From Bacillus alkalisoli (lineage in GTDB: Bacteria; Bacillota; Bacilli; Bacillales; Bacillaceae_I): a stretch of DNA of 64,000 nt. The stretch's first letter is position 1. Every line of letters starts with the position of its first letter. The notes beneath the pieces were generated by a model that was not told the DNA's origin, ran no database searches, and saw only the letters and a program-made list of their open reading frames with translations. Position numbers and translations under genes: made by a program. The stretch lies in the NCBI RefSeq assembly GCF_002797415.1, contig NZ_KZ454944.1, positions 3,601,567-3,665,566 of the forward strand, in the 5' to 3' direction. Shown here in pieces: positions 50,401 through 59,622 of the stretch.

Positions 50401-51600
50401 ATGCTTGGTGAACGGATAAGAAAATTGAGAAAGCAGAAAAAGCTTACATTAGAGGGGCTAGCAGGAAAAAAATTAACGAAAGGTATGCTAAGCCTTATTG
50501 AAAATAATAAAGCACAGCCATCGATGGAAAGTTTGACTTATATTGCGGAGCAGCTGGAAGTGGATATAGCTGAGTTAGTCGGTGGGGCCAATACAGAACA
50601 TGTACAAGATATGTTAGATCAGGCGGAAAAGCTGTTTAGTAGTGAAGATAAAGAGGTGAAGTATAAAAAATTATTGGATCTTATTTCAGTAGAAGACCTC
50701 TCACAAGGTTATGAAGCGGCGCGGTTGCTTGAATTATATAGTTACGCTATGTATTGGGAAAAAAAAGAAGGGTGGCAGCCTTATTTGGATCAAGCAGCAA
50801 AGCTCTTTGATGAGCTTAATATTTCTTCCAACCGGGCTTCTATAGGTATTTTCCGGGCGACAACAAAATTTGTGGAGCATGACTACCAAGGTGCATTGGA
50901 CATTTTTGTAAAAGAAAGAGAAGAACTGGAAGCGAAGCATTTACACTTGGAACCATTAACAAAGTTAGAGCTCGATTATCATGAGGCTGGACTACTTTTT
51001 GCGGTAGGAAAAGAAGAGAATGCTACGGAAGTGATGGAGCGAGCAATTCAATTCTCAAGAGAAAAGCGAATCTTTTACTTAGTGGATGATTTATACAGAT
51101 TAGCTGCAGCGTATTCAATGGTTGCAGAAAATCATGAGAAGCGAGAATATTATTTAAAAAAATTAAGACAATATGGAGAATTTGCTGACCATGCTTCTAG
51201 CATACTGTTTTATCATTTGTTAAATATAATGACTTTAATTTCAGAAAAGAAGGAGTATGAAAAAGCTTTACAAGTCGCGGATAATTCATTAGCTGCTATT
51301 CCAGTCTTGTATGAACCTTATTTTGTACTAGAGCGTGGAAAAGCATTATTTTATCTAGGTAGATATGAAGAGGCGTTAGAAGCTTTTGAAAAAGTCGTGC
51401 CACCAGATATTCATCATCCGATTGATTTATCCTTCTTTTATGTGATTGATTGCTATAAGGCGTTGATAAAGTATGAATTTGGAGAAACATTAGAGGCTGT
51501 TAGATTAGCAGAAAATTCTGTTGAGAATTTCAAGTCGATACCGCCTTCGCTTTACAAAAAATTCAGCATGGACGTATTGGAGATAGTGAAGAAGGAGTGA
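50401..51600 (+). CDS. HTH-TPR transcriptional regulator (RRNPP-like)
   Basis: 399 residues. An HTH_3/Xre domain is at 1-60 (MLGERIRKLRKQKKLTLEGL, LTKGMLSLIENNKAQPS) and the rest is a TPR superhelix of at least six repeats (for example AYSMVAENHEKREYYLKKLR, ALEAFEKVV). The layout is that of RRNPP regulators, which bind short exported peptides inside the TPR groove. No peptide precursor gene is visible downstream, where a terminator follows at once. The two dyads upstream suggest self-repression and control of the MFS exporter. AAGGAG precedes the ATG. Confidence 0.85.
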   Translation: MLGERIRKLRKQKKLTLEGLAGKKLTKGMLSLIENNKAQPSMESLTYIAEQLEVDIAELVGGANTEHVQDMLDQAEKLFSSEDKEVKYKKLLDLISVEDLSQGYEAARLLELYSYAMYWEKKEGWQPYLDQAAKLFDELNISSNRASIGIFRATTKFVEHDYQGALDIFVKEREELEAKHLHLEPLTKLELDYHEAGLLFAVGKEENATEVMERAIQFSREKRIFYLVDDLYRLAAAYSMVAENHEKREYYLKKLRQYGEFADHASSILFYHLLNIMTLISEKKEYEKALQVADNSLAAIPVLYEPYFVLERGKALFYLGRYEEALEAFEKVVPPDIHHPIDLSFFYVIDCYKALIKYEFGETLEAVRLAENSVENFKSIPPSLYKKFSMDVLEIVKKE

Positions 51601-51621
51601 GATGGCTGTCTCACTCCTTTG
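51592..51621. terminator. Terminator overlapping the HTH-TPR stop codon
   Basis: AAGGAGTGAGA pairs with TCTCACTCCTT; the stop codon is inside the stem. It serves the convergent hydrolase gene as well. Confidence 0.85.
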
Positions 51622-51624
51622 TTA

Positions 51625-52587
51625 TTACATGAATTTTCCTATAAAGCTCCATACTGTGTTCCAATATGTTTCTGGGTCTACTTTTTCTGCATCCCCGTGG
51701 CCTGCGCCTTTAATGATAAGTTTTTCTTTTTCTACTGTTGCCGCTTCATACACTTCGTATAACATTTCATATGGAACGAACGTGTCTTCATCTCCGTGGA
51801 TGAAGAGGATTGGTGTTTTGCTTTTTGCCACTTGGTTGACGGCAGACGCTTCGAAAAGGTCATATCCTGCACGTATATTTGTTACAGTATTGGCTGCGTT
51901 CAGTACCGGAAATGGCGGTAGTCCGAATAGGTCATCGAGTTGGTAGGTGAATACATCGCTAACAGAAGAGTAACCACAGTCTTGTACAATTACTTTAACG
52001 TTGGAAGGTAGCTCTTCTCCGGATGCCATCATGACTGTAGCTCCACCCATTGAAACTCCGAATAACACAATTTCGGCATTTGGGTCTTTTTGAATGATTT
52101 CGTCAATCCATTGTAGCATGTCCAACCTGTCATGCCAGCCCATTCCGATATAGTTCCCTTCACTGTTGCCATGACCTCTGAGATCTGGAGCTAACACATT
52201 ATAGCCTTGTTCATGGAAATTGCGGATGTATCTTGTCATGCTGGATGCTCTACTCGTATATCCATGTGCAACAATTGCCCATTTTGAGTTGGCTTCTTCA
52301 TTTTCATAAATGTAACCTTGTAGTTTTAATTGTTTTTTGTCGTTAGAGATAATGGATGTTTCTGTTGGTGGGTGGTCTAATTTAAATTGATTATCGGCTT
52401 GCTCTGCTGCCTCCGCAACGTCAGCCATAACCGCCACACTTTCTTGTAAATGTGGATTGTCTTCCATAAACTCTTTTTCGTCTTGGGCATTTAAAGCATA
52501 ATTGTAAAAATAGTTTCCGATAGCACCGTATGCAACGAGTAAAATTACTAGAACAATAGACGAGTATATAATTAGTTTCTTTTTCAT
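51625..52587 (-). CDS. Membrane-anchored alpha/beta hydrolase, YqkD-like
   Basis: 320 residues. A signal-anchor helix (LIIYSSIVLVILLVAYGAIG) precedes an alpha/beta hydrolase with oxyanion region VAHGYTSRASS, the nucleophile elbow GVSMGGATV, acid DED in FIHGDEDTFVP and catalytic His in GAGHGDAEKV. It resembles the YqkD family; the substrate is unknown. The active site would be outside the membrane. It is a single gene on the minus strand, convergent with the HTH-TPR regulator. Confidence 0.85.
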   Translation of the reverse strand: MKKKLIIYSSIVLVILLVAYGAIGNYFYNYALNAQDEKEFMEDNPHLQESVAVMADVAEAAEQADNQFKLDHPPTETSIISNDKKQLKLQGYIYENEEANSKWAIVAHGYTSRASSMTRYIRNFHEQGYNVLAPDLRGHGNSEGNYIGMGWHDRLDMLQWIDEIIQKDPNAEIVLFGVSMGGATVMMASGEELPSNVKVIVQDCGYSSVSDVFTYQLDDLFGLPPFPVLNAANTVTNIRAGYDLFEASAVNQVAKSKTPILFIHGDEDTFVPYEMLYEVYEAATVEKEKLIIKGAGHGDAEKVDPETYWNTVWSFIGKFM

Positions 52588-52770
52588 CTTTTTCCCCCTA
52601 TATATGTTTTATTATGTAGTAAATAAGTACTTTATAAAAGTATAAAATATATTGAGTAAAAAATTTGTTTTATTTACAATTTTAGGATGTATTTTTTTGT
52701 ATATGAAACTATAATAGTTATAAGCTTCTAATTTTAAATTGGAGCAATACATATAGTGGGGGAAAGTACT

Positions 52771-53196
52771 TTGAAGCGTTCAACAGAAATGATTTTGGCA
52801 GTTATTGGTATTGTCTTGAGTGGGCTTTTATCCATGATTGGATTTTTGGTAAATAGCCTTGCAACAAACTCAGACTTTCAAGATTCAATGAAGGATGAAC
52901 TAGCAGCTGATCCTGCTTTAGCAGCAGAAGATTTAGAAGGTTTCTTCGGCATGATTGAGTCTGTAGGGCCTACGCTTATTATTGTTGGAATTGTGTCACT
53001 TATTTTAGGATTAGTTGGTACTTGGGCGATAAAAGGCAATAAAAAACCTATTCTTGCAGGTATCGCTCTTATTCTTGCAGCAGTTGTCATAACAGTTGGA
53101 ACAGTTGGATTTGGGTTCTTACCTGGTTTACTTTTCTTGATTGCAGGAATCATGTGTTTCGTTAGGAAACCTAAGGTAGTAACTCCGGAAGTTTGA
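52771..53196 (+). CDS. DUF4064 membrane protein
   Basis: 141 residues with four membrane helices and an acidic loop (LATNSDFQDSMKDELAADPA) between the first two, the usual DUF4064 layout. Start: TTG at 52771, because MKRSTEMILAVIGIVLSG is the family start and GGGGGAAAG lies about 8 bases before it; a GTG at 52756 is inside that G-rich site. The function is unknown. A GACAGT/ACTGTC terminator follows. Confidence 0.75.
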   Translation: MKRSTEMILAVIGIVLSGLLSMIGFLVNSLATNSDFQDSMKDELAADPALAAEDLEGFFGMIESVGPTLIIVGIVSLILGLVGTWAIKGNKKPILAGIALILAAVVITVGTVGFGFLPGLLFLIAGIMCFVRKPKVVTPEV

Positions 53197-53240
53197 TAGT
53201 TATAGAATATTAAATAGGTATAGTTTACGATTTGGGTAAG

Positions 53241-53266
53241 GGACAGTTCAGACTGTCTCTTTTTTC
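53241..53266 (+). terminator. Terminator of the DUF4064 gene
   Basis: GACAGT-TCAG-ACTGTC followed by a run of T. Confidence 0.75.
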
Positions 53267-53323
53267 TTGAATTTTTGAGTCAGTAGTTATGACCCGTAAA
53301 TAGGGCCGTTTAAAATGAAGATT

Positions 53324-53357
53324 AAAAGGTTGAGAAATTTTCTACTCAACCCTTTTC
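53324..53357 (-). terminator. Terminator of the sigma/anti-sigma operon
   Basis: On the minus strand, AAAAGGGTTGAG pairs with CTCAACCTTTT just beyond the anti-sigma stop codon. Confidence 0.78.
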
Positions 53358-53369
53358 CTTCATTATTTT

Positions 53370-54191
53370 TTATTCATTATTCATTTGCTCTATCGCCTTC
53401 TCTACAAATTCAAAAGCTTGATTTTCGGTGATTTCGCTTAGTGTAAATGAATATGAATAAATAAATTCATCTAACGTAAAGCTAATTCGTCTAAAAGCAG
53501 GTTCCTCTCTTTCATAGACCCTGTAATAAACAGTTTTGTCGCCAATAGTGCTTTCTTCTCCTAATAGAATCCGGTTGATAGAATCAATGTGCATGAAATC
53601 TTTATTCATGATACTAAATTGAACAGTTTGCTTTACATATGCGATATGTTCACCATATAGCATTTCTATTGATCCAGCGCTGTTTTCCAGTATATGAGCG
53701 TATTGCTCTAGGTCTTCTTCTCCTACCTCCGCATTTGTATAGGCGAATGCAGCCCCCACAGGCTCCCCAATTGTTACTTTCCCATCCACATTTTCATACT
53801 CATAATGAACGCTAGCAGTCCTTAGTGGAATTCCTACATCATAAGGAATGAACACAGGTCCCCCTATCCTTGCTGCGACTTCTTTCTCTAGCTTTTCATA
53901 CGGTGAATTTGCCTCTATCTCCGCTTCTTCCTTCTTGTCTCCAAGTTGACCTTCTTCCTTTTCTAACAGTTGTGTTGTTAGGAAAAAACCTCCCCCAAGC
54001 AACAAGATTCCTACTGCTACAAAAGATAGCAATGGACGAAAATCCCATTTCCATTTTGGTGGTTTTGTCAATTTTTCATGTGTCTTCATCATCTTTGCAT
54101 AAACCTCCTTTTTTTCCTCTTCACCTAATTCAATAGCTTGATAACTTTTCAGTGAGGCATCTAATTTCGTCTCTTCTTGATCATGTTTCAT
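53370..54191 (-). CDS. Anti-sigma factor-like membrane protein
   Basis: 273 residues with one membrane helix (about 50-71: PLLSFVAVGILLLGGGFFLT), a helical cytoplasmic N-terminus and a long extracytoplasmic domain. The N-terminal EEEKKEVYAKMMKTHEKL would clamp a sigma factor. It overlaps the upstream ECF sigma gene by 11 nt, the usual sign of a sigma/anti-sigma pair. The external domain is not one of the well-known sensor folds that I recognise. The signal is probably envelope stress or proteolysis. Confidence 0.75.
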   Translation of the reverse strand: MKHDQEETKLDASLKSYQAIELGEEEKKEVYAKMMKTHEKLTKPPKWKWDFRPLLSFVAVGILLLGGGFFLTTQLLEKEEGQLGDKKEEAEIEANSPYEKLEKEVAARIGGPVFIPYDVGIPLRTASVHYEYENVDGKVTIGEPVGAAFAYTNAEVGEEDLEQYAHILENSAGSIEMLYGEHIAYVKQTVQFSIMNKDFMHIDSINRILLGEESTIGDKTVYYRVYEREEPAFRRISFTLDEFIYSYSFTLSEITENQAFEFVEKAIEQMNNE

Positions 54192-54708
54192 GGTTATAGC
54201 CCTCCTTTTTCATTTGTTTCTTCAAGGCTTCTAACGCTCTGTGTAACGTAGTTTTTACTTTTCCTTCGTTCCAATTTAAAATATCTGCAGTCTCACGAAT
54301 CGATAGCTCTTTTACTTTTCTCAATATAATGACATCACGATAAGACCTCTTTATCTTTTGAAGAGAACGGTACACTTGTGTTTCATATTCACCTTGCTGG
54401 GTTACCTGTTCAGGGATATAATCCGTTGAAGTTAGATTTGCAGCAAACGTTTCCATCACAAATCGAAATGACTTTCTTTTACGAAACTCATCATACGCTG
54501 CATTCCGTGCAATTTTATACAGCCAGTTTCGTTCACTTGTATCTCCTCTGTAACTATCAAGATTTAGATATGCTTTAATAAATGTGTCATGCGTCAAATC
54601 TTTCGCTAGTTCTTGATCACCGGTCATCATCAGAACATAGCGATAAATTTCATCGCTGTAATTGCCGTACCATTCGTTTAGCTTTTGTTTTGTCCATTCT
54701 CCTTCCAC
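54181..54708 (-). CDS. ECF sigma factor
   Basis: About 175 residues with region 2 (YVLMMTGDQELAKDLTHDTFIKAYLNLDSY, with the promoter-melting helix NWLYKIARNAAYDEFRKRK) and region 4 (LRKVKELSIRETADILNWNEGKVKTTLHRALEALKKQM). It would direct its own operon and an unknown regulon. I place the start at GTG 54708 with GAGGTG 6 bases before; a frame from 54732 also exists. The gene overlaps the anti-sigma ATG. No promoter signature that I can assign is visible upstream. Confidence 0.87.
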   Translation of the reverse strand: MEGEWTKQKLNEWYGNYSDEIYRYVLMMTGDQELAKDLTHDTFIKAYLNLDSYRGDTSERNWLYKIARNAAYDEFRKRKSFRFVMETFAANLTSTDYIPEQVTQQGEYETQVYRSLQKIKRSYRDVIILRKVKELSIRETADILNWNEGKVKTTLHRALEALKKQMKKEGYNHET

Positions 54709-54888
54709 CCGTTTCACCTCTTTCAAAAACACTTTCGCAAATTTGCTTATTCTAAGGACGTGAAAACACCCTAAAAGTTACACTTTTTTCATCTTCCTTT
54801 ATTATAAATTAAATTTTATTTACCCTTTTCATTTTCGTGTCTTATGTGAGAAATGAGGACCGGGTTTTTAAATGCAACAGATCGAGAA

Positions 54889-54916
54889 GCGACTATTACT
54901 CTAATAGTTGCTTTTT
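54889..54916 (+). terminator. Orphan intrinsic terminator in a divergent gap
   Basis: GCGACTATTA (54889-54898) pairs with TAATAGTTGC (54902-54911), followed by TTTTT. No + strand gene lies upstream within the gap; the nearby GAGGACCGGGTTTTTAAATG resembles a decayed GGGGACGGGG element. The 341 bp gap is otherwise featureless. Confidence 0.6.
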
Positions 54917-55049
54917 CATTTTTCTTAGTCCCACCAACAACAAGGTACTAATAAGTCCTTATAGATACTTTTCTTTATAAGTAAAATAGCAAAAAATGTT
55001 AAGAACAAACGTTTGATAAGTGATATAGTAAAAAAGGTAGGTGAAGTGA

Positions 55050-55934
55050 ATGGACTATGAGATTCATATTAAGCGGACGATTGATTATATTGAAGAAAAT
55101 TTGCATGAAGATATCTCATTAGAGAACTTAGCAGAGATTGCATGTTTTTCTCCATATCATTTTCATCGAATTTTTCAAGCGTTGGTTGGGGAATCGGTGA
55201 TGGAGTATGTAAGAAAACGAAGGCTTACATATGCTGCAGAACGATTATATTATTCTAATGAAAAGGTATTAGATATCGCTATAGAAGTAGGATTTCAATA
55301 CCAAGTGTCATTTAATCGGTCGTTTAAAAAAGTATTCGGTGTGTCACCGGTACAATATCGAAATGCTAAATCACTTTCAGGACCCTTACGTGGAAAAGCC
55401 TATCTACATCCAAAACAGTTAACAGGAGGAAGTACAATGGAACTAAAATTTGTTACGAAACCTGCATTTCACATCATTGGATACGAACTTAAAACAAAAA
55501 CAGAAGACGGTCAGAACAATAAAGATATCCCGGTATTTTGGCAACATTACATTCAAAACGATTTAGGCTCAAAAATTCCTGGTCCAATTAAAAAATATGA
55601 AGAGCTTGGTATTTGTTCTGACTTTTGCTCGGAAACTGGTGAATTTGTTTATGTAATCGGAAAAGAAGTAGCTAACGGCGCAGAAGCACCTGAAGGAATG
55701 TCGTATAGAAGTTATCCTGAGCAAGAGTATGCAGTATTTACTACGCCAAAGGCAACGGATGAGACTTTCTCATCTGCCATTCAATCCACTTGGCAACATA
55801 TCTTTGCTGAATGGTTCCCTCATTCAGATTATGAATATAGTGGAGTTGTAGACTTTGAGTTATATGATGAAAGGTGCTTTGGCGCTGAAAAAGTAATGGA
55901 CATCTATATTCCTGTTAAGAAAAAGAATGCATAA
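55050..55934 (+). CDS. AraC-family regulator with GyrI-like effector domain
   Basis: 294 residues. Two AraC helix-turn-helices at the N-terminus (YIEENLHEDISLENLAEIAC, then VLDIAIEVGFQYQVSFNRSF and FGVSPVQYRN) are followed by a GyrI/effector-binding domain (ELKFVTKPAFHIIGYELKTK to the end). Members such as Rob and SoxS-like BmrR relatives bind small hydrophobic or cationic ligands. Promoter and targets are unknown; a terminator follows, so it is monocistronic. Confidence 0.87.
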   Translation: MDYEIHIKRTIDYIEENLHEDISLENLAEIACFSPYHFHRIFQALVGESVMEYVRKRRLTYAAERLYYSNEKVLDIAIEVGFQYQVSFNRSFKKVFGVSPVQYRNAKSLSGPLRGKAYLHPKQLTGGSTMELKFVTKPAFHIIGYELKTKTEDGQNNKDIPVFWQHYIQNDLGSKIPGPIKKYEELGICSDFCSETGEFVYVIGKEVANGAEAPEGMSYRSYPEQEYAVFTTPKATDETFSSAIQSTWQHIFAEWFPHSDYEYSGVVDFELYDERCFGAEKVMDIYIPVKKKNA

Positions 55935-55940
55935 GTACAG

Positions 55941-55967
55941 CCCAATTCTCTTTTATAGAGGATTGGG
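55941..55967 (+). terminator. Terminator of the AraC gene
   Basis: CCCAAT-TCTC pairs with GAG-GATTGGG, followed by TTTTA. Downstream, 56010-56070 holds a variant of the GTGCC/GGCAC repeat text. Confidence 0.7.
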
Positions 55968-56145
55968 TTTTATTTGTTTTATCGGTTTCATTTTATCTAG
56001 ACAAATATAGAAAATTGGAGCCAGACTCCAGGGCGTTAAAGTTTTAATAAGTTGGGTGTCCCCGGCACTGAAAATCGATGACCATGCTCATTCCTTCCAC
56101 AAACGCATAGGATAGTTTTATGAAATGTGAAAGGATGGAGGAAAA

Positions 56146-56988
56146 ATGCACCACTCTCATTATTTGTATCCGTATCAAAGCTTTTACTCGTATCAACCGT
56201 CTCAACAGCCTTATTATGTGAATGTTCCTAACTATGAAAGACAGTTAGGCCACTGGACTCACCCTTATGTAAACAACTCTTATCACCAATACTATTGCCA
56301 CCGTTATTCGAACGAAAATGGAGGTATAGCATTACAAGATTACGGCCCAAATCCGTTTGTTGTGGATATCAATAAAGCAACGCTACAAAATGATACTTTC
56401 CGTACAGCCTTATGGACAGGGTCACAATTTCAAATTACATTGATGAGCCTTAATGTTGGCGAAGACATTGGATTAGAAATGCATCCTGATGTTGATCAAT
56501 TTTTACGAATTGAACAAGGAGAAGGAATTGTTCAGATGGGGAATAGAGCAGATAACTTAACGCTACAGCAAGAAGTTTATGATGATTATTCCATCGTTAT
56601 CCCTGCCGGAGCTTGGCACAATCTAACTAATACAGGTAGTACGCCACTGAAACTTTATTCCATTTACGCACCGCCAAACCACCCGTTCGGTACTGTTCAC
56701 GCAACGAAAGCTGAGGCTGAGGCTGCGGAAGAGCATGAGCATACAAATGGTAACACCGTTGTTTTTGGCAAAACTCCAGATGAATGGGTGAAGTACACAG
56801 AGTTTTTGGTAGAAGAAGGGTTAGAGGATGTGCAAAGAGGAATAAATGCTACGCACATTCTTCAAGAATTTATTCTAATGGGCGTTCTAGTAGGCAAGGG
56901 CTACTCCCCAGAAGAAGCATACGAAACAGTTGAACGCTGGGAACAAACAGGAGAATCGAAACTTCTTCAGCAAAGTAAGAATATGTAG
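56146..56988 (+). CDS. Cupin protein with Tyr/His-rich N-terminus
   Basis: 280 residues. The first 60 residues are extremely rich in Tyr and His (HHSHYLYPYQSFYSYQPSQQ, then more to about residue 58), like spore-coat proteins that are cross-linked through tyrosine. A cupin domain follows (about 95-190): GLEMHPDVDQFLRIEQGEG gives the first metal-binding His/Glu motif and YSIVIPAGAWHNLTNTG the second. The last 80 residues are helical. Spore-surface placement is inferred. GGAGG lies 5 bases before the ATG. It stands alone. Confidence 0.82.
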   Translation: MHHSHYLYPYQSFYSYQPSQQPYYVNVPNYERQLGHWTHPYVNNSYHQYYCHRYSNENGGIALQDYGPNPFVVDINKATLQNDTFRTALWTGSQFQITLMSLNVGEDIGLEMHPDVDQFLRIEQGEGIVQMGNRADNLTLQQEVYDDYSIVIPAGAWHNLTNTGSTPLKLYSIYAPPNHPFGTVHATKAEAEAAEEHEHTNGNTVVFGKTPDEWVKYTEFLVEEGLEDVQRGINATHILQEFILMGVLVGKGYSPEEAYETVERWEQTGESKLLQQSKNM

Positions 56989-57044
56989 TGAGGATATGGT
57001 GGATTTTAGGGGGCAGGGCAACTACTCCTGATCCCTAAAACCCA

Positions 57045-57752
57045 TTAAACAGTCATTTTCCAACTTGACTGCGCTAACCAACTTTCCTGCTCTTTATAGT
57101 CTGGTGATATTTTTCCGACAAGGCGCCAGAAGGAACGGTCGTGATTCAGATGCACCATATGACACATTTCATGGACAACTACATAATCAATCACTTTAAT
57201 CGGGGCCATTGCCAGCCTCCAATTAAACGTTAACTTTAATTGGGAATCACAAGTTCCCCACGTAGTTTTACTATCAGAAATACGGATAGAGCGAGGTTTT
57301 ACTTTAAAGTTACTTTGATAGTGTTTGATACTTTTCTCTACTAAAGCCTTACATTCTTGATAATAGAACCGCTTTAAGGCTTGTTTTATCTTTTCGTCCT
57401 CCGCCTGTTTCACATATACATTTATATGTTTTTCGTCAAACATGGCATAGTCTTGTTGAATGGTAGTATCTTGAATAATTTTTACAGGAAACGTTTTCCC
57501 TAAAAAAAGAACACTTTCCTCTTGATTATAGGCCTTCTCCTGCTGCCCAAGCAGTCTATCCTTCATTTCCTTTGATTTTTGCTGAATCAGATCCCATTTT
57601 TCTTCTAACAATTGAATCACTTTTTCATCTGGCGTACCTTTAGGAGCATGGACTTCCACATTTCCATAGCCGTCCATATGAATTGCAATGGATGTCCGAT
57701 TTTTGTACTTTATCTCAAAATGAATTGTTTCTCCGGAATAAGTATGTATCAT
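57045..57752 (-). CDS. YgjP/DUF45-type metallopeptidase
   Basis: 235 residues. The zinc site is HEMCHMVHLNH (HExxH plus a third ligand) and SFWRLVGKISPDYKEQESWL completes the family C-terminus; YQSNFKVKPRSIRISDSKTTWGTCD is the conserved strand before it. The family is also called SprT-like; some members were described as UTP pyrophosphatases, but peptidase activity is the fold-based expectation. AAGGTG precedes the ATG. It is separated from rlmCD by about 230 bp on the same strand. Confidence 0.83.
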   Translation of the reverse strand: MIHTYSGETIHFEIKYKNRTSIAIHMDGYGNVEVHAPKGTPDEKVIQLLEEKWDLIQQKSKEMKDRLLGQQEKAYNQEESVLFLGKTFPVKIIQDTTIQQDYAMFDEKHINVYVKQAEDEKIKQALKRFYYQECKALVEKSIKHYQSNFKVKPRSIRISDSKTTWGTCDSQLKLTFNWRLAMAPIKVIDYVVVHEMCHMVHLNHDRSFWRLVGKISPDYKEQESWLAQSSWKMTV

Positions 57753-57905
57753 TTTATCACCTTACATATCATGTACTTTTTCAATATAGTGAGAAACCGG
57801 GACGAGGATAATTTATCATTAAAATAGAGCATTGTGACAATACGGTATAGCTACTGCATTCACCATCTTACGGAACATACGTGTATCTTTAGTCTGTAGC
57901 GTTCT

Positions 57906-57934
57906 AAAAAAACCTCAGACCATTAGTCCGAGGA
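57906..57934 (-). terminator. Terminator of rlmCD
   Basis: CCTCAGAC and GTCCGAGG form a stem, with AAAAAAA on the + strand giving the T-run on the minus strand; it lies about 50 bp beyond the rlmCD stop. Confidence 0.7.
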
Positions 57935-57985
57935 AACGTAAAACAATCTTTACTCAAGTTAACGCTACGAACAAAATCTTCCTCA

Positions 57986-59359
57986 CTATTTTAACTCAAT
58001 AAGCGCAACGGCTTCACAATGCGTTGTCTGTGGGAACATATCAACTGGCTGGACTTCAACTGTCTTGTATCCGCCGCCTTCTAGCACTTTCAGGTCACGA
58101 GCTAACGTCGCTGGATTGCAAGAAACGTAGACTACTCTTTTAGGCTTCATTTCAATAATGGTTTGTAAAAGCGCGTCGTCACATCCTTTTCTTGGTGGAT
58201 CGACGACAAGGGTGTCTGCTTTTATACCTTGTTTATACCAGTTCGGGATGACTACTTCCGCTTCCCCAACCGCAAATTCTACGTTGTTTATTTCATTTAA
58301 GGTAGCGTTTCGCTTCGCATCTTCAATTGCCTCAGGAACTATTTCTACTCCGTACACTTTTTTTGCTTTTTGCGCTAAAAATAACGAAATGGTGCCAATG
58401 CCACAATATGCATCAATGACATTTTCTTCTCCCGTAAGCTGAGCGTATTCCAAAGCCTTCCCATATAACACTTTCGTTTGCTCTGGGTTGACTTGATAGA
58501 ACGAGCGTGCTGAAATGGCGAATTTTATATCACCAATGAAGTCATAAATATATTCTTCTCCCCAAAGTACGTTTGTCGCATCGCCAAAAATGACGTTCGT
58601 CTTCTTGGAGTTAACGTTTTGAACGATAGATTTTACATTAGGTACCTGCTCTGCGATTTCTGCAATAATCTCTTTTTTATTAGGTAATTCAGCCGGTTTC
58701 GTCACAAGGACAACCATTACTTCTCCTGTCACTAGCCCGTAACGTGCCATAATATGACGGAGTACACCTCTATGCTTTGGTTCATCATACGCTCTAACGC
58801 CATATTTTTCGCAAATTGCTTTAACTGTTTGGACGACTTCATCGTTCTTTTCTTGTTGAATTAAACACTCTTTCATTTCAATGATTTCGTGGGTACGCTG
58901 TTGGTAAAAACCTGCCACGAGACCACCTTCCCGCTCGCCAATAGGCACTTGCGCCTTGTTACGGTAACGCCACGGTTCGCTCATGCCAAGTACAGGGTGA
59001 ACTGGGACATCTTTTAATCCACCAATTCGCTCAAGTACGTCTTGTACTTGCTTTCTTTTCGCTATTAATTGACCTTCATAGCTTAAGTGTTGAAGCTGAC
59101 ATCCGCCACATTGTTTATAGATTGGACATGGTGCTTCGACACGGTACGGACTCTCTTTATATGTTTCTATCAGGCGGCCAATGGCATATCCTTTTTTCAC
59201 TTTTATAACTTTAATGTTTGCTTCCTCTTCAGGTAAAGCACCAGACACAAAAATAGGATAGCCATCTATCTTAGCTACCCCAGCTCCGTCATGTGTCAAA
59301 TCTTCAAATGTCACATGATAGTATTCGTTTTTCTGAACTGGAGGTATGGTTGTATTCAT
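57986..59359 (-). CDS. rlmCD: 23S rRNA (uracil-5-)-methyltransferase RlmCD
   Basis: 457 residues. A TRAM domain (about 1-70) is followed by the 4Fe-4S motif [17 protein letters not shown], a substrate-binding region, and a Rossmann-like SAM domain with [13 protein letters not shown] and the catalytic Cys in [12 protein letters not shown]. In B. subtilis the same enzyme methylates both U747 and U1939. Nearby dgkB keeps the order known from B. subtilis (yerQ-yefA), but here five genes are inserted between them. GGAAGATCTGAT precedes the ATG. Confidence 0.9.
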   Translation of the reverse strand: MNTTIPPVQKNEYYHVTFEDLTHDGAGVAKIDGYPIFVSGALPEEEANIKVIKVKKGYAIGRLIETYKESPYRVEAPCPIYKQCGGCQLQHLSYEGQLIAKRKQVQDVLERIGGLKDVPVHPVLGMSEPWRYRNKAQVPIGEREGGLVAGFYQQRTHEIIEMKECLIQQEKNDEVVQTVKAICEKYGVRAYDEPKHRGVLRHIMARYGLVTGEVMVVLVTKPAELPNKKEIIAEIAEQVPNVKSIVQNVNSKKTNVIFGDATNVLWGEEYIYDFIGDIKFAISARSFYQVNPEQTKVLYGKALEYAQLTGEENVIDAYCGIGTISLFLAQKAKKVYGVEIVPEAIEDAKRNATLNEINNVEFAVGEAEVVIPNWYKQGIKADTLVVDPPRKGCDDALLQTIIEMKPKRVVYVSCNPATLARDLKVLEGGGYKTVEVQPVDMFPQTTHCEAVALIELK

Positions 59360-59437
59360 ATCAGATCTTCCTTCACGTTAAAATGCTTATCCGATTGTAC
59401 CATATTCCACTCTGTTCATTCCAGTTCACTAAATGAT

Positions 59438-59611
59438 TTAATCTGCGTTTCGAACAAATAAATACGCAATAAAACCTAAAGGGCCAAGGATAAAGACGAT
59501 TAGTGCCCATAAACATCCAATGTTTGTGCCACGTTTATCGGCAGCATCATTGTAAACCCAAAATAAAGCTACAATTCCGATAACCCACCATAATAGAAAA
59601 AATATTTCCAT
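59438..59611 (-). CDS. Small two-helix membrane protein (phospholipase D-N-terminal-like), paralog 1
   Basis: 57 residues: MEIFFLLWWVIGIVALFWVY, then DKRGTNIGCLWALIVFILGP and GFIAYLFVRNAD. The layout is a PLDc_N-type two-helix protein. GGGGGA lies 6 bases upstream. It is a tandem paralog of the next gene on the strand, sharing the TNIGC(L/I)WAL, ILGPxG and AYLxVRN blocks. The function is unknown; such proteins resemble the N-terminal membrane part of cardiolipin synthases. Confidence 0.78.
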   Translation of the reverse strand: MEIFFLLWWVIGIVALFWVYNDAADKRGTNIGCLWALIVFILGPLGFIAYLFVRNAD

Positions 59612-59622
59612 TTGAAATCCCC

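Noticed and set aside
54845-54880. Fourth GGGGACGGGG palindrome
   Set aside because: Only GAGGACCGGGTTTTTAAATG remains, with no paired arm; too decayed to call.
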